The notes beneath the pieces were generated by a model. It had not been told where the DNA came from. It saw only the letters and a program-made list of their open reading frames with translations, and made no database searches. A program made the position numbers and the translations under genes. 10,266 nucleotides of DNA from Fimbriimonadaceae bacterium (lineage in GTDB: Bacteria; Armatimonadota; Fimbriimonadia; Fimbriimonadales; Fimbriimonadaceae), in NCBI GenBank assembly GCA_014380605.1, contig JACMJO010000215.1:1-10266 (forward strand), given 5' to 3'. Positions 6,337 to 10,266 of the stretch are shown piece by piece; the stretch's first letter is position 1; each line of letters begins with the position of its first letter.

Positions 6337-6375
6337 TCACCTCCATCATCTCAATCACCCTCTCACCTCCATCAT
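6337..6375 (+). repeat. 13-bp direct repeat just before mutS
   Basis: TCACCTCCATCAT occurs at 6337-6349 and again, identical, at 6363-6375, with starts 26 nt apart. The second copy runs into the CATAAT box next to the mutS start codon. The rest of the 174-bp gap (6211-6384) shows no gene. Confidence 0.7.
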
Positions 6376-6378
6376 AAT
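6373..6378 (+). promoter_or_regulatory. Candidate -10 box CATAAT for leaderless mutS
   Basis: CATAAT (five of six matches to TATAAT) ends 6 nt before the GTG start, so transcription would begin at or very near the start codon. This fits the absence of a good Shine-Dalgarno sequence. The -35 region (about 6350-6355, CTCAAT) is weak. Confidence 0.35.
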
Positions 6379-6384
6379 GATCAG

Positions 6385-9000
6385 GTGTCCGCCCGCACGC
6401 CCATGCTCCAGCAGTACTTCAATGCGAAGGCTGAGCATCCTGGCGTCCTTCTGGCGATGCGAGTGGGCGACTTTTATGAATTCTATGGCGAAGATGCCGA
6501 ATCCGCCGCCGCCGCGTTAGAAATCACTCTTACAGCTCGTGATGACGGCGGCAACCGCATGCCGATGGCGGGAGTCCCCTACCATTCGGTTGAGAAGTAT
6601 TTGGCGCGGTTGCTCCAGAAGGGTTTGAAGGTTGCGATATGCGACCAGTTGGAGGACCCAAAGGCGGCGAAGGGATTGGTGAAGCGGGGAGTCACCCGAG
6701 TTCTGACTCCAGGCACCTTGCTAGAAGATTCGATGCTGTCGGAAGGCCAGAGCAACTTCCTCGCGGCAATCTGCCTTCAGGATGGTAAAGCCGGTTTAGC
6801 GATCCTGGAGCCTTCGACGGGCGAGTTCACGGTTACTGAGCTTGTCGGCGAGGGGATACAGGAAAGGCTTTTGCAAGAGATCGCTCGCATTCGCCCGGCG
6901 GAGTTGCTGGTTGGCCCCGAGGCGGAGGAGTATGGCGAGCTTGCCCGCGTTTCGCTGTCCTCCAGCGTCACCGAAGCGCCTTCGCCGTCCCTGGACCGAG
7001 CCACCCGCAAACTCTTGGAGCAGTTCCAGGTAGCCAACCTTCAAGGATTTGGTTGCGAGGATAAGCCGAGCGCGATCGTAGCGGCCTCCATGATCCTCGC
7101 TTATGCCGAGAAGAATCGGCTTCCGCTGAACCACGTCGATAGCCTGTCGGCCTACTCGGTGGATGGCTTTATGCGATTGGACCCGAGCACCAGGAAATCG
7201 CTTGAGCTAACCCAAAACATGGCGGATGGCGGACGCAAATACACCCTGCTTGAAGTGTTGGATCAGACCGTTACCTCGATGGGATCGCGCTTGATGCGAC
7301 GCTGGATCGAACAGCCGTTGTTGGACATTGGGACGATCCAGAGTCGGCAAGATGCGGTGGAAAGGCTACTAAGCCACGCGCTGATCCGGGGAGATATCCG
7401 GGACGGCTTGAAGAAACTTGCCGACTTGGAAAGGTTGGTTTCGCGGGTCGCCACTGGACTTGCCGGCCCGCGAGATCTCGCCGCTTTGCGATCTTCCCTG
7501 CTCGCCATGCCTTCGCTGGCCGAGCCGTTTCGCAAGATCGGTGTCGGCCGTTTGCAAGAGCTTCGCGAGCAGATTGCGGATCATGGCGAGCTCGCCCTGT
7601 TGTTGGATAAATCCATCGTTCCCGAACCTCCCCACGTCTTGCGCGATGGCGGCGTGATTAAGCCTGGCTATGACCTGGAGCTAGACAAGGTTCGCGACCT
7701 TTCCAAGAACGGAAAGTCTTACATCGCCAGTCTGGAACAAGCTGAGCGTGAAGCGAGCGGAATCTCCAACCTGAAAGTCGGCTTCAACTCGGTATTCGGC
7801 TACTACTTGGAGGTCTCCAAGATCAACCAGGACAAGGTTCCCGCCCATTACATCCGTAAACAGACCACCGCCAATGCCGAGCGATACATCACCGCCGAGC
7901 TCAAAGAGCACGAGTCGCTGGTGCTGGGTGCGGAGGAGAAAGCGGTCGCACTGGAATCGGAAATCTTTCACAAGCTTCGCCAGCGAGTCGCCGAGCATTC
8001 AAGAGCCCTCCTCCAAACCGCCCGAGCATTTGCTGAGTTCGATGTCTTAGCTTCCCTCGCCGAGACCGCGTCCCGGAATGGATATGCAAAGCCAGAGATT
8101 CTGGAGGCGGATGTCCTGATCGTTGAGTCAGGACGCCATCCGGTGGTGGAGGTTCAAAGTCCGGGGTTTGTGCCGAATGACGTTTGCATAGCGGAGGAGT
8201 TGGGTAGCGGAGGAGCGGAGGAGAAGAATCCTCCTCCGCTCCTCCGCTCCTCCGCCCGTGTTCTCATCCTCACCGGGCCCAACATGGCAGGCAAATCCAC
8301 TTATCTTCGCCAAACCGCGCTCATCGTGCTTATGGCTCAAATAGGTTCCTTTGTGCCTGCGACATCTTGCCGGATGGGTCTTTGCGACCGGATCTTCGCC
8401 CGTATCGGAGCGAAGGATGAGCTCGCCCTCAGCCAATCCACCTTCATGGTCGAGATGATCGAGAGCGCGAATATTCTGAACCATGCCACCGAACGTTCCC
8501 TGGTCATCCTCGACGAGGTGGGACGTGGGACCAGCACTTACGACGGCCTCGCTATCGCCTGGGCGATGATCGAGCATTTGGCCTCTTTGGGAGCCAAGAC
8601 GATGTTCGCTACCCACTACCACCAGCTCAATGCCCTGGCAGATCAAATGCCAGGAATCGCCAACTTCAGGGTCGCGGTCGAGGAGTTTGGCGACGATATT
8701 GTGTGGACGCACAAGGTCTTGCCGGGAGGGACGGACCGGTCTTACGGCATCCATGTCGCCCGGATGGCGGGCGTGCCGTCCTCGGTTTTGGTCCGTTCCC
8801 GCGAGATCCTAGCGGAGCTTGAAGAGAAGTCGGAGGCGCCAAAAGCGATTCCGGCTTCCACTCAGCGCCTCCAATTGACCCTGTTTGACGTCGAAGAGCC
8901 TCCCGTGGTTAAGGCCCTGCAGGGCTTGGATGTGAACCAGCTGACGCCGTTGGAGGCGTTGAGACTGCTTGATGAATGGAAGCGGAAGTTTGGGAAGTAG
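6385..9000 (+). CDS. mutS: DNA mismatch repair protein MutS
   Basis: An 871-aa MutS that finds mismatches and small loops in DNA as a dimer and signals with ATP. The GTG start at 6385 gives the expected N-terminus (TPMLQQYFNAK, 5-15); no upstream in-frame ATG exists in the gap. Mismatch-reading motif GDFYEFY has Phe30-x-Glu32. Core and lever domains follow (SRLMRRWIEQPL near 300), then the DNA clamp (about 430-540). The ATPase has Walker A GPNMAGKST (631-639), Walker B LVILDE with Asp710-Glu711 followed by VGRGTSTYDG, and the ATHYHQL switch (742-748). The C-terminal dimerisation helices end in LTPLEALRLLDEWKRKF. An extra 17 or so residues (about 605-624) precede Walker A and are encoded by a perfect palindrome. 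mutL is not nearby. The gene ends 2 nt from the convergent peptidase. Confidence 0.98.
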   Translation: MSARTPMLQQYFNAKAEHPGVLLAMRVGDFYEFYGEDAESAAAALEITLTARDDGGNRMPMAGVPYHSVEKYLARLLQKGLKVAICDQLEDPKAAKGLVKRGVTRVLTPGTLLEDSMLSEGQSNFLAAICLQDGKAGLAILEPSTGEFTVTELVGEGIQERLLQEIARIRPAELLVGPEAEEYGELARVSLSSSVTEAPSPSLDRATRKLLEQFQVANLQGFGCEDKPSAIVAASMILAYAEKNRLPLNHVDSLSAYSVDGFMRLDPSTRKSLELTQNMADGGRKYTLLEVLDQTVTSMGSRLMRRWIEQPLLDIGTIQSRQDAVERLLSHALIRGDIRDGLKKLADLERLVSRVATGLAGPRDLAALRSSLLAMPSLAEPFRKIGVGRLQELREQIADHGELALLLDKSIVPEPPHVLRDGGVIKPGYDLELDKVRDLSKNGKSYIASLEQAEREASGISNLKVGFNSVFGYYLEVSKINQDKVPAHYIRKQTTANAERYITAELKEHESLVLGAEEKAVALESEIFHKLRQRVAEHSRALLQTARAFAEFDVLASLAETASRNGYAKPEILEADVLIVESGRHPVVEVQSPGFVPNDVCIAEELGSGGAEEKNPPPLLRSSARVLILTGPNMAGKSTYLRQTALIVLMAQIGSFVPATSCRMGLCDRIFARIGAKDELALSQSTFMVEMIESANILNHATERSLVILDEVGRGTSTYDGLAIAWAMIEHLASLGAKTMFATHYHQLNALADQMPGIANFRVAVEEFGDDIVWTHKVLPGGTDRSYGIHVARMAGVPSSVLVRSREILAELEEKSEAPKAIPASTQRLQLTLFDVEEPPVVKALQGLDVNQLTPLEALRLLDEWKRKFGK
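8191..8255. repeat. Palindromic octamer repeat inserted in frame in mutS
   Basis: A perfect 18-bp inverted repeat, AGCGGAGGAGCGGAGGAG (8206-8223) against 8231-8248, encloses a 7-nt loop. The arms consist of the octamer GCGGAGGA: on the left at 8191, 8207 and 8215, and as its complement TCCTCCGC in three tandem copies at 8232, 8240 and 8248. It encodes roughly AEELGSGGAEEKNPPPLLRSSA, where other MutS proteins have a linker of only a few residues. I infer a mobile or expanding palindromic element tolerated in a surface loop. Confidence 0.85.
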
Positions 9001-9002
9001 TC

Positions 9003-10266
9003 CTACTCGACGGGTGGCACGACCTTCGTGATCATATACACGCCGCCCTGGACGCTAAACGTTGCGTTTACTTTTGGAAGGATCTCCTGCAATGCCTCGT
9101 CGAACGTAACGTTCTTTAGATTGACGTCCATGACAGTGCCCTGAACATCGGGGGCGATAGAGTATGAGTTGCCGTATGTGCGAAATAGAGTCCTCATCGT
9201 CTCCCGAATGTCAGCCTTGTGAGCAGAAATGTCCGTTCGCCTGGTTTCGGTTGGAATTAGGCCGCCGCCCGTCGTGGGAGTCACCGTGGGCCCTCCCTTG
9301 GCCTTCACGATCTGGAAGGTACGAGTACTGACGTGGTAGCGGTATCCCGCGCTCAACTGTTTAAGGCAGTTCATCAGCGCCACCTCTAGGTTTACATTGG
9401 TCAAAGCGAGGGTTATGTTTCCTTGCACATCGGCATCGACCGTGTATTTGATGCCTCGCTTGTCCAGAAGATCGGCCATGACTTTGCGAATGTCTTTCTG
9501 GACAGCCTCAAAGCGGGCAACATGGATCTTCCCGAGGTCCACAAAGCCGTTCTGAGTGGGACTGCCTTGCTTCTGAGGAGCCGCGTTTGCGGGCACCAAA
9601 CTCCAAGGGACAATGAGCAGTAGACCGACAAGGCACGCGACGAAAGCCACGCGGCGATATCGGTCAGCCGACCGCGAGTTGGAAAGTCTGTTCAGCATAG
9701 TGATTCTCCTTGAGAGAGCGCGATAGTGGGATGAGATTCCCAGGACGAGGAAGGAAGCGGAGGGCTCGAATCCCGAACTTAGCTTCACGAGCAGCTGGCC
9801 ATACATATCCGACCGGGCCGGGAGGGTCCGAACCGCGACCTCGTCGCAGGCGGATTCACGAGCCAACTCAAACTCGCGGGCCGCGAGCCAAGCGATCGGA
9901 TGAAAGAAAAAGAGCACAGTAGCGATCTGGGCGACAAGGGAAACCCACATATCGCCCCGCCGTAAATGAGCCAGCTCGTGGGCAAGCACCAATCGGAGCT
10001 CGTCAAAGGAGCATCCCTCGATCACCTGGGGCGAGATGACGATCTGTGGCCGGTGTACCCCGATGGTGAACACGTCGAATCGCGATTTGGCGATCCGCAG
10101 TTCGGGGACTTGGGACAGCCCCATCCGATCGGCGAGCTCCTCTACGGTGGAGAGGAGGGACGGATTGCTGGCGGGCTCGCCCCGTTTCGCTATGAGGAGC
10201 AGGCGGGGAATCACGGTCGCCACGGAGAAGAGGAGAACCGCCACTCCGCCGAGCCACATGAGAAAC
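9003..10266 (-). CDS. BlaR1/MecR1-like M56 metallopeptidase with two STN-like domains, N-terminus cut
   Basis: The reading frame is open through the right edge, so the N-terminal membrane segments are missing; numbering here is from the Met at 10259. Zinc site HELAH (94-98) and the downstream ESACDE (135-140) with zinc ligand Glu135 are the M56 signature, as in BlaR1/MecR1. A membrane segment at about 8-24 and another at 205-221 frame the protease domain. After the last segment (VPANAAPQK) come two related repeats of about 75 residues, about 245-320 and 342-412, each with VDADVQG/IAPDVQG, LTNVNLEVAL/LKNVTFDEAL and a final beta hairpin: the pattern of STN (secretin/TonB short N-terminal) domains. 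They should lie outside the inner membrane and sense a ligand or partner. Usually a BlaI-type repressor gene sits upstream, here beyond the window. Confidence 0.88.
   Translation of the reverse strand, partial: FLMWLGGVAVLLFSVATVIPRLLLIAKRGEPASNPSLLSTVEELADRMGLSQVPELRIAKSRFDVFTIGVHRPQIVISPQVIEGCSFDELRLVLAHELAHLRRGDMWVSLVAQIATVLFFFHPIAWLAAREFELARESACDEVAVRTLPARSDMYGQLLVKLSSGFEPSASFLVLGISSHYRALSRRITMLNRLSNSRSADRYRRVAFVACLVGLLLIVPWSLVPANAAPQKQGSPTQNGFVDLGKIHVARFEAVQKDIRKVMADLLDKRGIKYTVDADVQGNITLALTNVNLEVALMNCLKQLSAGYRYHVSTRTFQIVKAKGGPTVTPTTGGGLIPTETRRTDISAHKADIRETMRTLFRTYGNSYSIAPDVQGTVMDVNLKNVTFDEALQEILPKVNATFSVQGGVYMITKVVPPVE

Noticed and set aside
8128..8754. 208-aa minus-strand open frame inside mutS
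   Set aside because: It is antisense to the conserved MutS ATPase region and its translation has no recognisable domain; it reflects GC-rich codon structure.
8996..9007. AGTAG-TC-CTACT symmetry across the mutS and peptidase stop codons
   Set aside because: It arises because both genes end in AGTAG; the arms are too short to act as a terminator.

Overview
This is a compact bacterial chromosome segment of moderately high GC content. It carries eight protein genes, six complete and two cut by the window edges. No rRNA, tRNA, CRISPR array, transposase or phage gene is visible. The housekeeping mutS, the carbohydrate genes, the M56 peptidase fused to STN-like domains, the GTG starts and the weak Shine-Dalgarno sites would fit a free-living Gram-negative heterotroph such as an Armatimonadota (Fimbriimonas-like) bacterium. 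That assignment is inference and weakly held; no marker here fixes the phylum.

Left part (1-3641): a carbohydrate-use locus arranged around a divergent control region. Leftward run an esterase of the tributyrin/acetyl-xylan/S-formylglutathione type (751-1488) and, 3 nt after its stop, a GH43/GH32-like glycoside hydrolase (747 to beyond the left edge). Rightward run a lipoprotein sugar-binding protein of the RbsB class (1658-2665) and an RbsC-class permease (2667-3641). The 169-bp region between them holds duplicated and inverted repeats next to a perfect TATAAT box. The ATPase subunit that the transporter needs is not in the window. The likely picture is that exported or surface enzymes release or deacylate sugars, which the transporter imports.

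Middle part (3638-6210): on the minus strand, an aldo/keto reductase (5022-5966) is followed by a three-domain persulfide dioxygenase-rhodanese of CstB-like architecture (3638-4969). This pair looks like a small redox/sulfide-handling unit. Divergent from it is a 60-aa YjfB-like protein (6028-6210). A 174-bp intergenic stretch with small repeats and a GC-rich palindrome follows.

Right part (6385-10266): a complete mutS mismatch-repair gene carries an unusual in-frame palindromic insertion just before the Walker A motif. It converges, with 2 nt between stop codons, on a BlaR1/MecR1-like M56 metallopeptidase whose C-terminus has two STN-like domains instead of a penicillin-binding domain. Its N-terminus lies beyond the right edge.

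Most notable points: the palindromic element inside mutS, the duplicated operator-like region, the M56-STN fusion, and the sugar transporter lacking a local ATPase.
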